A stretch of DNA of 34,468 nucleotides from Kitasatospora phosalacinea (GCF_000716545.1 NZ_JNWZ01000076.1:1-34468); one strand, 5' to 3'. Shown: positions 7,808-15,796, counted from the stretch's first letter. Numbers and translations are program-made. Notes: a model not told the origin generated them from the sequence alone.

Positions 7808-8963
7808 CAGCACGTTCCTGGACGCCGACCGGCTGGCCGGGCTGAAGGCCCGGCTCAGGTCCGGCTCCCCCGCCCCGGCGCAGGCCGCCCCGGCGCAGGC
7901 CACCGGGGCCCGGTCGGCGGTGCCCGACCTCGGGGTGATCTTCTTCTCCGGGCTGGCCGGCGGCACCGACCCCTACGACCTGCTGCTGGACGTCTCCCGG
8001 TACATCGACCGGGCGGGATTCACCGCGATCTGGACGCCCGAGCGGCACTTCACCGAGGTCGGCGGCGCGTACCCCAACCCGGCCGTGCTCGGCGCCGCGC
8101 TGGCGGCCGTCACCGAGCGGGTGCGCATCCGGGCGGGCAGCGTCAACCTGCCGCTGCACGACGTGCTGCGCGCCGCCGAGGAGTGGGCGCTGGTCGACAA
8201 CCTCTCCGGCGGCCGGGTCGACCTCGCGCTGGCACCCGGCTGGCACGCCCGTGACTTCGTGCTCAACCCCGAGGGGTACGAGAAGAGGTCGCTGCTGCTC
8301 AACGAGGCCCGCGAGCAGTTGCAGGGCCTGTGGCGCGGCACCCCCCTGGAACGGCGGGACCCGCTGGGCGAGACCCACGAGATCCTCACCTTCCCCCGGC
8401 CGGTCCAGCCGGAGCTGCCCGTCTGGCTGACCACCTCGAAGAACGAGGACGCCTGGCGGTTCGCCGGGGAGAACGGCCTCAACGTGCTCTCCGCGCTGAT
8501 CAACTTCGGCCCGCCGGAGCTGCGCAGGCGGATCGAGGTCTACCGGGCGGCCCGCGCCGGGGCCGGCCTCGACCCCGCGCAGGGGGTGGTCTCGCTGATG
8601 CTGCACACCTACGTCGGCACCGACCGGGCCCGGGCGGTGGAACTGGTGCGGCCCGCCATGACCGAGTACCTGGGTTCGTTCGTCGGCCAGCACGCCACCT
8701 CCGGCCAGGCCGAGCTGAAGGACAAGTCGGACACCCTGCTGAACCTCGGCGACGACCGGGACGCCTTCGTGGAGATGGTGTTCCAGCGCTACGTCTCCAC
8801 CAGTTCGCTGATCGGCGACACCGCGAGCGCGCGCACCGTGCTGGAGGACTTCCGGGCGATGGGCGTCGACGAGGTCGCCTGCCTGGTCGACTTCGGCCTG
8901 CCCAAGGACGAGGTGCTGGGCAGCCTGGCCCGCCTCGCCACCCTGATCCCGCAGGAGGTCTGA
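7800..8963 (+). CDS. Luciferase-like flavin-dependent monooxygenase (MupA/Atu3671 type)
   Basis: A 387-residue protein. After a 40-residue Ala/Pro-rich leader, the TIM-barrel starts at LGVIFFSGLAGGTDPYDLLL. Family features are TPERHF (about 79-84), ALAPGWHARDFV and WLTTSKNEDAWRFAGENG. This LLM subgroup is known mainly from NRPS/PKS assembly lines, often as an embedded domain; here it is a separate protein. It needs reduced flavin from a partner reductase, and one is encoded at 11045. Its likely substrate is the ACP-bound beta-keto intermediate, with hydroxylation at the activated alpha carbon; this is inference. ATG 7800 overlaps the end of the PKS gene. Confidence 0.85.
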   Translation: MSDSTFLDADRLAGLKARLRSGSPAPAQAAPAQATGARSAVPDLGVIFFSGLAGGTDPYDLLLDVSRYIDRAGFTAIWTPERHFTEVGGAYPNPAVLGAALAAVTERVRIRAGSVNLPLHDVLRAAEEWALVDNLSGGRVDLALAPGWHARDFVLNPEGYEKRSLLLNEAREQLQGLWRGTPLERRDPLGETHEILTFPRPVQPELPVWLTTSKNEDAWRFAGENGLNVLSALINFGPPELRRRIEVYRAARAGAGLDPAQGVVSLMLHTYVGTDRARAVELVRPAMTEYLGSFVGQHATSGQAELKDKSDTLLNLGDDRDAFVEMVFQRYVSTSSLIGDTASARTVLEDFRAMGVDEVACLVDFGLPKDEVLGSLARLATLIPQEV

Positions 8964-8966
8964 ACC

Positions 8967-9530
8967 GTGCGGACGTACAGCTTCCACGGCGTCCGGCCGA
9001 GGATCCACCCGAGCGTCTACGCCTTCGACGACGTGGTGGTGATCGGCGACGTCGAGATCGACGCGGACGTCAGCCTCTGGCCCGGGGTGACCGTCCGGGG
9101 CGACAAGGGCCCGGTCCGGATCGGCCGGGGGTCGAACGTGCAGGACCACGCGATGCTGCACTCCGACCCCGACCACCCGCTGGTGCTGGGCACCGACGTC
9201 ACCGTGGCGCACGGCGCGCTGCTGCACGGCTGCGCCATCGGCTCCGGCACGGTGGTGGGGATCGGCGCGATCGTGCTCAACGGCGTCTCGGTCGGGGAGA
9301 GTTCGCGCGTGTCGGCGGGTGTGGTGCTCAGCGCCGGGCCGCGGTACGGCCCGCGCAGCCTGATCGCCGGCAACCCGGCGAGCGTCCTCATGACGCTCAG
9401 CGACAGCGACGTCGCGGTGCTCGACGAGACCGCGGCCGAGTACCGAGAGCTCGCCGACCGCTACCGCACCGGGCTGCGGGAGGTCGTGCTGCCGGGCCGC
9501 GACCGGGCGCGGATCGGCTCCGGCGCATGA
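8967..9530 (+). CDS. Gamma-carbonic-anhydrase-like / PaaY-type hexapeptide-repeat protein
   Basis: A 187-residue left-handed beta-helix protein made of hexapeptide repeats. All three metal-ligand histidines of gamma-class carbonic anhydrases appear present: His65 (AMLHSD), His82 (VAHGA) and His87 (LHGC). Relatives include carbonic anhydrases and PaaY, a thioesterase for phenylacetate-pathway CoA intermediates. Within this cluster it could be a metal-dependent thioesterase/hydrolase, could speed CO2 hydration after decarboxylation, or could handle a CoA or ACP thioester; the sequence does not decide. GTG 8967 follows a GGAGG three bases after the monooxygenase stop. The stop overlaps the thioesterase start (ATGA), so it belongs to the coupled block. 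Confidence 0.82.
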   Translation: MRTYSFHGVRPRIHPSVYAFDDVVVIGDVEIDADVSLWPGVTVRGDKGPVRIGRGSNVQDHAMLHSDPDHPLVLGTDVTVAHGALLHGCAIGSGTVVGIGAIVLNGVSVGESSRVSAGVVLSAGPRYGPRSLIAGNPASVLMTLSDSDVAVLDETAAEYRELADRYRTGLREVVLPGRDRARIGSGA

Positions 9531-10255
9531 CGGACCGGCCGGGCCGCTCGCGGCTGCTGCGCACGCACGCCGCGGGGCACCCGCGCGCGACGGTCTGCTT
9601 CCACCACGCCGGCGGGGGCATGTCCGCCTACCGGGGCTGGGCGCCGGCCCTGGCCGCGCACACCGACCTGGTCCTGGTCCAGCTCAAGGGCCGCGAGGAC
9701 CGGATCGCCGAGCCGCTCACCGACCCGCTGGACCTGCTCGCCCTCGAACTCGCCCGGGAGATCGAGGAGTTGCCCCACGAGGAGCTGGTCCTGCTCGGCC
9801 ACAGCATGGGCGCGGCCCTCGCCTGGATGGTGGCCGACTCCCTCTGGACGGTGTACCGGCGGCGGGCCTCGGTGGTGGTGTCGGCGCAGGCGCCGCCGCC
9901 GTACTCCCCCGCCGGGATCCCCGGCCCGGCCGAGGCCGCGCCGGGGGAGCTCGACGAGTTCCACGCCGGGACGCTGGCGGCCGATCTCGCCTGGATGGCG
10001 CGGGAGTTCCCGTCGTTCGTGCCGCGCCCGCTCCCGCTCGACCTGCACTGCGTCACGGCCGCCGGGGACCACCTGGTGCCGCCGGACGCGCCGGCGGGCT
10101 GGGCGGCGCTGACCACCGGCCGGTTCACCCACCGCACGGTGGACGGCGGCCACATGTACCTGCTCACCCGTCCCGGACCGCTGCTCGCCCTGGCGGGCGG
10201 CCTGCCGGGACGCTCTGCCGGCTCGACGGACGAAGGGGAAAACGGTGTTCGCTAG
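9527..10255 (+). CDS. Type II thioesterase (alpha/beta hydrolase)
   Basis: A 242-residue TEII of the NRPS/PKS-associated family. It shows FHHAGGGMSAYRGW near the N terminus, the nucleophile Ser93 in GHSMGAAL and a C-terminal His209 in GGHMYLL. Length is normal for the family. Because the PKS module lacks its own TE domain, this enzyme may do the actual product release, in addition to any proofreading. Hydrolysis of a beta-keto acyl-ACP would give a beta-keto acid, which decarboxylates easily. ATG 9527 overlaps the previous stop; the 3' end overlaps the next gene by 11 bases. Confidence 0.88.
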   Translation: MTDRPGRSRLLRTHAAGHPRATVCFHHAGGGMSAYRGWAPALAAHTDLVLVQLKGREDRIAEPLTDPLDLLALELAREIEELPHEELVLLGHSMGAALAWMVADSLWTVYRRRASVVVSAQAPPPYSPAGIPGPAEAAPGELDEFHAGTLAADLAWMAREFPSFVPRPLPLDLHCVTAAGDHLVPPDAPAGWAALTTGRFTHRTVDGGHMYLLTRPGPLLALAGGLPGRSAGSTDEGENGVR

Positions 10256-11012
10256 TCTCACCGGCGCAGGCATCCGGATCGGGTTCCAACGGAACACTCC
10301 GCCGTTCTCCTACTCGCCGACCGCCGGGTTCCGGCCGATCGGCTACTCGGTGGACCTGGCGGGCCTGGTCCTCGCCCGGATCCACGGCGGCGCCGACCGG
10401 GTGCCGCCGATCGAGGCGGTCGAGGTCACCTCGACCACCCGGGAGGGCCTGCTCGACGCGGGCCGGATCGACCTGGAGTGCGGGTCGACCACCATCACGG
10501 ACGAGCGGCGGCGGCGCTTCGCCTTCAGCCGGCCGATCTTCCGCACCTCGCACCGGATCGCGCTGAAGGGCGACCCGGGCCCGCGCGACCTGCGGGTGGT
10601 CGGCATCCAGGGCTCGACCAGCCAGGCCGCGCTGGAGGCCGAGCCGGACCCGGGGTTCGGGTACGCCTTCACCGGAGTGCCGTCGATCGGCGCCGCCCGC
10701 GACGCGTTCCTGGCCGACGACGGGATCGACGCGATGGTGGCGGACGAGGTGATCCTCCGCTCGCTGCTGGCCGGCGAGGCCCGCGCCGACGTCCGGATGC
10801 TGGACGTGCGGCTCGGCGGCGAGGACTACGGATTCCTGTTGCGGAAGGAGGACGGGGAACTCCGGCGGGCGGTCGACGAGGCGCTTTCCGACGTTTTCGG
10901 CTCGCCCGAATACCGGGCGCTGATCGCCACCTGGTTCGCCGGGGAGCTCCCCGGGCTCGGATTCTCCCTGGAAATGGATCCGGGAGACCGGAGTTTCGTC
11001 TCGGAAAGCTGA
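10245..11012 (+). CDS. Cytoplasmic GltI-like (Asp/Glu) solute-binding-fold protein without signal peptide
   Basis: A 255-residue family-3 solute-binding fold. It resembles E. coli GltI, the aspartate/glutamate-binding protein: IRIGFQRNTPPFSY, IDLECGSTTITDERRRRFAFS (shortened here from a longer match), YGFLLRKED and a C-terminal WF...LPGLGFSLEM block. The fold begins by residue 9, so there is no room for a signal peptide or lipobox, and no permease or ATPase gene is adjacent. A cytoplasmic role is therefore likely, perhaps binding or delivering acidic amino acid, sensing it, or catalysis as in cyclohexadienyl dehydratases that evolved from this fold. GTG 10245 follows AAGGGG and overlaps the thioesterase gene, supporting the start. 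Confidence 0.75.
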   Translation: MFASLTGAGIRIGFQRNTPPFSYSPTAGFRPIGYSVDLAGLVLARIHGGADRVPPIEAVEVTSTTREGLLDAGRIDLECGSTTITDERRRRFAFSRPIFRTSHRIALKGDPGPRDLRVVGIQGSTSQAALEAEPDPGFGYAFTGVPSIGAARDAFLADDGIDAMVADEVILRSLLAGEARADVRMLDVRLGGEDYGFLLRKEDGELRRAVDEALSDVFGSPEYRALIATWFAGELPGLGFSLEMDPGDRSFVSES

Positions 11013-11044
11013 TCCGCTGGACTGTGAAATACGGGGGTTTGCTC

Positions 11045-11599
11045 ATGGGTTTCGGAAAGTCGGCCGCGGCGGGGACCGCCGGGTCCGAGGTGCGGGGCGC
11101 GTTCAAGGAGGTCATGGCGCGGGTGGCCACCCCGGTGTCGGTGGTGACCGCGACCGGCTCCGACGGGAGGCCGTCCGGGGCGACCGTCAGCGCGTTCTCC
11201 TCGCTGTCGGTCGATCCGCCGATGGTGCTGGTGGCGCTGGACCGGCGCTCGCGCACGCTGGAGGCGATCCGCGCCTGCGGCGGCTTCGGCCTCAACGTTC
11301 TCGGGGCCGAACAGGCCGCGCTGGCAATGTCGTTCGCGGCCAAGGCGGCGGCCGACAAGTTCGCCGGGGTGGAGTGGCGGCCGGACCGCGGCCTGCCGCG
11401 GATCCTGCGGGCGCCGGCCTGGATCGCCGCCGCCGCGGTCGACCTGGTCGACGGCGGCGACCACGTGATCGTCCTGGGCCGGGTGGAGTCGGCGGAGCTG
11501 TCCGGCAGCGAGCCGCCGCTGGTGTACTACCGCAGGAGCTTCGGGACCCACCTGCCGAACCTCCCGGCGCCGGCGGGGGCGTCGCCGCGGACGGCGTGA
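11045..11599 (+). CDS. Flavin reductase (HpaC/ActVB-like)
   Basis: A 184-residue flavin reductase-domain protein. Conserved parts are ATPVSVVTA, GATVSAFSSLSVDPPMVLVAL, FGLNVLG, the region around FAAKAAADKF, and the C-terminal LVYYRRSFGTH. These enzymes use NAD(P)H to make free FMNH2 for a partner monooxygenase. The obvious partner is the luciferase-like enzyme at 7800. ATG 11045 is 32 bases after the previous stop, with GGGGG about eight bases upstream, so it is probably in the same transcript. Confidence 0.88.
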   Translation: MGFGKSAAAGTAGSEVRGAFKEVMARVATPVSVVTATGSDGRPSGATVSAFSSLSVDPPMVLVALDRRSRTLEAIRACGGFGLNVLGAEQAALAMSFAAKAAADKFAGVEWRPDRGLPRILRAPAWIAAAAVDLVDGGDHVIVLGRVESAELSGSEPPLVYYRRSFGTHLPNLPAPAGASPRTA

Positions 11600-11712
11600 C
11601 CGGGCCCGGTGCCGCTTTCCGCGCTTTGTTCCTCCGGCGGCCCGGGGCGGCCATTCGTCTCGGACTCTGAGAAGTCGCCGGCATTCCGTTTAGTGAAAGA
11701 TCGCAGGTGTGT

Positions 11713-13020
11713 ATGGTGTCCGCCATGGGAAATGTAGTCAGGGTGGGTCTGCTGGGGTGTGGAACTGTCGGGGAGGCATTCGTCGAATTGCTCGTGGAGC
11801 GGCTCGCCGCGGTCGAGGACGTGACGGGAATTTCCCTGGAGCTCGCCCGGATCGCGGTCCGCGATCCGGGCAGGGCCCGGTCGGTGGGCGTCCCCGCGGA
11901 GCTGTTCACGGGTGACCCGTACGACGTCGTCAAAGCCGATGACATCGACGTCGTCGTCGAGCTGATCGGCGGCGTCGCCCCGGCCCGCGAGCTGATCCTG
12001 GCCGCCCTGGAGGCCGGCAAGCCGGTCGTCACCGCCAACAAGGAGCTGGTCGCGGCGGCCGGCCCCGAGCTGTACGCGGCGGCGGACCGGGGCGGCGTCG
12101 ACTTCTTCTTCGAGGCCGCCGCGGTCGCCGCGGTCCCGATCCTGCGCCCGATCCGCGAGTCGCTGGCCGGCGAGGAGATCACCCGGGTCGCCGGCATCGT
12201 CAACGGCACCACCAACTACATCCTCACCCGGATGATGGGCGAGAACCTGGCCTTCGACGAGGTGCTGGCCGCCGCCCAGGACCTGGGGTACGCCGAGCCC
12301 GACCCGACGGCCGACGTGACCGGCGCCGACGCGGCGTCCAAGCTGGCCATCCTGGCCTCGCTGGCGTTCAACCAGTCGGTGGCCGCCGACGACGTGCCGC
12401 GCGAGGGCATCGTCGACCTCGACCGGGTGGACTTCGAGCTGGCCGCGCAGTTCGACTACGTGATCAAGCTGCTGGCGGTCGCCGACCGCTTCCCGGCGGA
12501 CGGCGACGGCGCCGGGCAGGTGGGCGTGCAGGTCTTCCCCGCCCTGGTCGAGCGCGACCACCCGCTGGCCACCGTCCGGGGGAGCTTCAACGCGGTGTTC
12601 GTGAACACCACCGCCGCCGGCGAGCTGATGTTCTACGGGCGCGGCGCGGGCCCCCGCCCGTCGGCCTCCTCCGTCCTCGGCGACGTCATAGCCGCCGCCG
12701 ACCACCTGCGGCGCGGCACGCACCGCAAGGTCCCGGTGGGCGCGCCGGCCGCCATCCGGCCGAAGGAGGACCTGGAGTACTCGTTCTACGTCCGGACCGA
12801 GGTCGAGGAGGCGCCCGGCGTCCTGTCCGAGGTGACCGGGGTGTTCGGGCGGCACGGCGTCTCGATCCAGAAGGTGGACCAGGACGGTTCGGAGTCGCAG
12901 GCGCGGGTCGTCTTCGTCACTTTCCCCGCGACCGAGCGGGCGCTGAACGGCGCGCTCGACGAACTGCGCACCCTCGGGCACGTGCGCTCCATCGGCCGGG
13001 TGCTGCGGATCTACAAGTAG
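11713..13020 (+). CDS. Homoserine dehydrogenase, probable self-resistance copy
   Basis: About 435 residues: NAD(P)-binding Rossmann domain (VRVGLLGCGTVG near 9-20), catalytic domain with VNGTTNYIL and the substrate/catalytic segment GYAEPDPTADVTGADAASK (Asp and Lys retained), and a C-terminal ACT domain (about 355-425). It converts aspartate semialdehyde to homoserine. The usual loop EAAVAGAIP/EAxVAGGIP reads EAAAVAAVP here (residues 134-142), so the conserved glycine is Ala139 and neighbours are swapped. Its position at the end of a cluster for an aspartate-derived amino acid suggests an insensitive target copy. A precursor-supply role is the alternative. The start is uncertain: ATG 11713 has CAGG five bases upstream; ATG 11725 is also possible. 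Confidence 0.9.
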   Translation: MVSAMGNVVRVGLLGCGTVGEAFVELLVERLAAVEDVTGISLELARIAVRDPGRARSVGVPAELFTGDPYDVVKADDIDVVVELIGGVAPARELILAALEAGKPVVTANKELVAAAGPELYAAADRGGVDFFFEAAAVAAVPILRPIRESLAGEEITRVAGIVNGTTNYILTRMMGENLAFDEVLAAAQDLGYAEPDPTADVTGADAASKLAILASLAFNQSVAADDVPREGIVDLDRVDFELAAQFDYVIKLLAVADRFPADGDGAGQVGVQVFPALVERDHPLATVRGSFNAVFVNTTAAGELMFYGRGAGPRPSASSVLGDVIAAADHLRRGTHRKVPVGAPAAIRPKEDLEYSFYVRTEVEEAPGVLSEVTGVFGRHGVSIQKVDQDGSESQARVVFVTFPATERALNGALDELRTLGHVRSIGRVLRIYK

Positions 13021-13032
13021 CCGCGGGCCGTT

Positions 13033-13070
13033 CCGGGCGGCGGCGGGCCGGGGGGCCCGCCGCCGCCCGG
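13033..13070. terminator. Bidirectional terminator with perfect 17-bp stem
   Basis: CCGGGCGGCGGCGGGCC (13033-13049), loop GGGG, then its exact reverse complement (13054-13070). It lies between two convergent genes (homoserine dehydrogenase and ABC permease) and marks the right end of the biosynthetic cluster. Confidence 0.8.
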
Positions 13071-13084
13071 CGTCCGGGCCGGGT

Positions 13085-14740
13085 TCAGCCCAGGTCGCGG
13101 CGGCGCAGGCCGGCCAGCGCGGCGGCCGAGGTCAGGGCGGTCAGGGCGGTGATCCACAGCAGCGGGGCCGCGTCGAACCGCCCGCCGGGCAGGTGCGGGA
13201 GGTGGCTGAACGGCGAGAGGTCGAGGACGCCCTGCGGGAGCCGCAGGACCGGTCCGAGCCAGGAGACCAGCACGAACACGCCGAACCCGGTCCAGCCGGC
13301 CGCCGCCCGGCGCGGCAGCAGGGCGTACGCGGCGAGGGCGACGGCCGCGGTCAGCCAGACCGCCGGGAGCTGGACGAGCGTCGCGCCCAGCATCCGGCCG
13401 ACCGCCGTCCCGGTGCCCCCGCCCAGCGCCAGGCCCTCGGCCAGGCCCGCCGTGACGCCCGCGGCGGCCAGCGGCAGGGCGGTGCCGAGCAGCGGGAAGA
13501 GCAGGTGCCCGGCGGCCCAGCGCGACCGGGAGACCGCGCCCGCCAGGACGGGTTCGGCCCGGCCGGAGACCTCCTCGGCGCGCATCCGCAGCACCGCCTG
13601 GACGGCGTACGCGGCGGCGACCATGCCGAACACGCCCGCGATGCTGGACAGGTAGGCGTCCAGCACGCCCTGCTGCCCGCCCATCCGGGCCAGGACTTCG
13701 GCCATCTGCCGGTTGTCGCCGATCAGGTCGACCACGCCCTTGGCGACGCCGCCGAACACCGCGCCGCCGGCCGCGAGGGCCAGCGTCCAGCCGAGCAGCG
13801 GGCCGCGCTGCAGGCGGCGGGCCAGCGCGGCGGCGCTCGCCAGGCCGGGTGCGGCGGCGGCCGGGCCGGGGCGCTGCGGGAGCAGACCGGCGCCCAGGTC
13901 GCGGCGGCCGACCAGGGCCCGGGCCAGCGCGGTGAGCAGGGCGGCGCCGGCCAGCGGCGGCAGCAGCACCCACCAGCGGTTCCCGGCGAACGCCCGGACC
14001 TGCTCGGACCAGCCGAGCGGGGACAGCCAGCCGACCCAGCCGGCGCCGGTGCCCGAGTCGCCGATCGCGCGCAGCACGAAGGCGGCGCCGATCGCCGCGC
14101 CCGCCAGGCCGTTGGCGGCCCGACCGGTCTCGGCGAGCTGGGCGGTGACGGCGGCCAGCGCGGCGAAGAACAGGCCCGCGGTGCCGAGCGCGAGGCCGAA
14201 CGCGAGTGCGCCCGCGGCGTCCTGACCGGCCGCCAGCAGGGTGGCCGCGACCAGTGCGGCCAGCGCCGCGTTCGCGGTGAGCGCGGCGGCGAGGGCGGCG
14301 GTCAGCGGGGCCCGGCGGCCGACGGCGCCCGCGCCGATCAGCTCCAGGCGGCCGTCCTCCTCCTCGGCGCGGGTGTGCCGGACGACCAGCAGCGTCGACA
14401 TCAGCGCGGCCAGCACCGCCCCGAACACGCCCATCCGCCACGCGGTCAGCCCGCCGGTGGTGGAGCCGTCGAAGATCGGGCCGTACAGGGCGCGCAGCGA
14501 GCCGTTGCCGTCGACGCCGGCCGCGAACGTCCGCCGGGAGGCCGCGTCGCCGTACAACTTCCGGAAGGAGAAGACGGTGGAGGCGACCATGCCGGTGCCG
14601 ACGTAGAGCCACACCGGCAGGGCGATCCGGTCGCGGCGCAGGGCGAGGCGGTAGAGGACGCCGGTGCCGGCGAGGTCGTGGCGGCCGGTGGCGGGCTCGG
14701 CGGCGGAGACCCCCGGGGCGCCCAGGGCCTGGCCGCTCAT
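13085..14740 (-). CDS. ABC exporter permease (ABC-2 type, two-repeat)
   Basis: A 551-residue integral membrane protein with roughly twelve hydrophobic segments arranged as two similar halves, as in Streptomyces exporter permeases of the TlrC/tetronasin-type ABC-2 group. The N terminus [20 protein letters not shown] is hydrophilic. ATG 14740 overlaps the stop of the upstream ATPase gene (ATGA), so the two proteins form one transporter. The substrate is unknown; drug or secondary-metabolite export is usual for the family. It faces the biosynthetic cluster across a strong terminator and has its own regulator, so I do not count it as part of the pathway. Confidence 0.82.
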   Translation of the reverse strand: MSGQALGAPGVSAAEPATGRHDLAGTGVLYRLALRRDRIALPVWLYVGTGMVASTVFSFRKLYGDAASRRTFAAGVDGNGSLRALYGPIFDGSTTGGLTAWRMGVFGAVLAALMSTLLVVRHTRAEEEDGRLELIGAGAVGRRAPLTAALAAALTANAALAALVAATLLAAGQDAAGALAFGLALGTAGLFFAALAAVTAQLAETGRAANGLAGAAIGAAFVLRAIGDSGTGAGWVGWLSPLGWSEQVRAFAGNRWWVLLPPLAGAALLTALARALVGRRDLGAGLLPQRPGPAAAAPGLASAAALARRLQRGPLLGWTLALAAGGAVFGGVAKGVVDLIGDNRQMAEVLARMGGQQGVLDAYLSSIAGVFGMVAAAYAVQAVLRMRAEEVSGRAEPVLAGAVSRSRWAAGHLLFPLLGTALPLAAAGVTAGLAEGLALGGGTGTAVGRMLGATLVQLPAVWLTAAVALAAYALLPRRAAAGWTGFGVFVLVSWLGPVLRLPQGVLDLSPFSHLPHLPGGRFDAAPLLWITALTALTSAAALAGLRRRDLG

Positions 14741-15702
14741 CGGGCGACCGCCGCCGACGGCTCGCCGGTGCCGGGGCCGGTGGCGCCGCCGGGGTCGGTG
14801 GTGCCGCCGGGGTCGGTGGTGCCGCCGGCGTCGCTCGCGTAGTGCCGGAGGAAGAGCTCCTCCAGGGTGGGCGGGCGGCTGGCCAGGGTGCGCACGCCCA
14901 CGGTGTTCAGTTCGGTGAGCAGGTCGCCGAGCCGGTCGGTGTCGACCTGGCAGCGCAGCCGGTGCCCGTCGACGGCCAGGTCGTGGACGTAGCCGGGGCG
15001 GGGCGGGGGGCCGGCGAGTTCGGCGTCGATCGAGGTGCGGGTGAGGTGCCGCAGGTCGGCGAGGGTGCCGGTCTCCACGGTGCGGCCGGCCCGGATGATC
15101 GAGACCCGGTCGCAGAGGGCCTCCACCTCGGACAGGATGTGGCTGGAGAGCAGCACGGTGGCGCCCCGGTCGCGGGCCTCGGCGACGCACTCGCGGAACA
15201 CCTCCTCCATCAGCGGGTCCAGTCCGGAGGTCGGCTCGTCCAGGATCAGCAGGTCGACGTCGGAGGCGAACGCGGCGACCAGGGCGACCTTCTGCCGGTT
15301 GCCCTTGGAGTAGGCGCGGCCCTTCTTGGTCGGGTCGAGTTCGAAGCGCTCCAGCAGCGCCGTCCGGCGGGCCGGATCCAGTCCGCCGCGCAGCCGGCCG
15401 AGCAGGTCGATGGCCTCCCCGCCGGAGAGGTTGCGCCACAGCGTCACGTCGCCGGGGACGTAGGCGAGTCGGCGGTGCAGCGGCACCGCGTCCCGCCAGG
15501 GGTCGCCGCCGAGCAGGACGGCGCTGCCGGAGTCGGCGCGCAGCAGGCCGAGCAGGACGCGGATGGTGGTGGACTTGCCGGAGCCGTTGGGCCCCAGGAA
15601 CCCGTGGACCTCGCCCTGCTCGACCGTGAGGTCCAAGCCGTCCAGGGCGCGGGTGCGGCCGAAGGTCTTGACCAGGCCGGACACCGAGATGGCGGTTGTC
15701 AT
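14737..15702 (-). CDS. ABC transporter ATP-binding protein
   Basis: A 321-residue ATPase. Walker [10 protein letters not shown] (about 37-45), a divergent signature YSKGNRQK in place of LSGGQ, Walker [15 protein letters not shown], and the switch His in [14 protein letters not shown] are all present. A C-terminal extension carries the repeat GGTTDPG. It pairs with the permease encoded downstream (overlapping start and stop). A MarR-type regulator is divergently encoded, with a dyad between them. Confidence 0.9.
   Translation of the reverse strand: MTTAISVSGLVKTFGRTRALDGLDLTVEQGEVHGFLGPNGSGKSTTIRVLLGLLRADSGSAVLLGGDPWRDAVPLHRRLAYVPGDVTLWRNLSGGEAIDLLGRLRGGLDPARRTALLERFELDPTKKGRAYSKGNRQKVALVAAFASDVDLLILDEPTSGLDPLMEEVFRECVAEARDRGATVLLSSHILSEVEALCDRVSIIRAGRTVETGTLADLRHLTRTSIDAELAGPPPRPGYVHDLAVDGHRLRCQVDTDRLGDLLTELNTVGVRTLASRPPTLEELFLRHYASDAGGTTDPGGTTDPGGATGPGTGEPSAAVAR
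14785..14830. repeat. 18-bp tandem repeat inside the ABC ATPase gene
   Basis: GCCGCCGGGGTCGGTGGT occurs at 14785-14802 and 14803-14820, followed by a partial third copy. It encodes the repeated Gly-Gly-Thr-Thr-Asp-Pro at the C terminus and is in frame, so copy-number change would lengthen or shorten the tail without a frameshift. Confidence 0.7.
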
Positions 15703-15722
15703 GGGATCGAAGCTACTCTGGT

Positions 15723-15738
15723 TTCACAGATTCGTGAA
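15723..15738. promoter_or_regulatory. Dyad between divergent ABC exporter and MarR regulator
   Basis: TTCAC (15723-15727) and GTGAA (15734-15738) form an inverted repeat with a six-base centre, in an AT-rich patch between the two genes. On the minus strand TTCACG and TAGCTT, 17 bases apart, could be the exporter promoter with the dyad over it. Binding by the neighbouring MarR-type protein is an inference. Confidence 0.4.
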
Positions 15739-15796
15739 GTTACTGAAAGCTCTGGATCTTCGCGGTGTCAAGGGGCGGCAGAGGAAGGCGGACGGC

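Larger units (their letters stand above)
2125..13020 (+). other. Biosynthetic gene cluster, proposed 5-hydroxy-4-oxonorvaline (HON)-type
   Basis: Nine plus-strand genes: exporter, A-PCP, KS-AT-ACP, flavin monooxygenase, hexapeptide-repeat protein, thioesterase, GltI-like protein, flavin reductase, homoserine dehydrogenase. Genes 2-7 overlap or are separated by three bases, so they are one translationally coupled block; the reductase follows after 32 bases and the dehydrogenase after about 110. Together they can make a two-carbon-extended, alpha-hydroxylated, decarboxylated aspartate derivative and protect the host from it. The boundaries are set by the long non-coding region on the left and the strong bidirectional hairpin at 13033-13070 on the right. 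The gene functions are well supported; the product identity is inference. Confidence 0.6.

Noticed and set aside
4870..7845. A 991-codon plus-strand frame overlapping the PKS module
   Set aside because: It is an Arg/Ala/Gly-rich frame shift shadow of the PKS gene with no recognisable motif.
4355..7966. A 1203-codon minus-strand open frame opposite the PKS module
   Set aside because: It is antisense to clear KS, AT and ACP motifs, has low-complexity Gly/Arg/Val composition and no domain; such frames are expected opposite GC-rich genes.
2125..13020. A diazo amino acid (for example 5-diazo-4-oxonorvaline) as product
   Set aside because: No nitrite-forming or diazotising enzymes are visible; the oxygenase and homoserine dehydrogenase fit a hydroxy ketone better.
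13193..14842. A 549-codon plus-strand frame opposite the ABC permease
   Set aside because: No motif, biased composition, and it runs against a hydrophobic permease with coupled start codon.
13085..15702. Inclusion of the ABC exporter and MarR regulator in the biosynthetic cluster
   Set aside because: Opposite strand, separated by a 17-bp-stem bidirectional terminator, and with its own divergent regulator; the cluster already has a LysE-type exporter.
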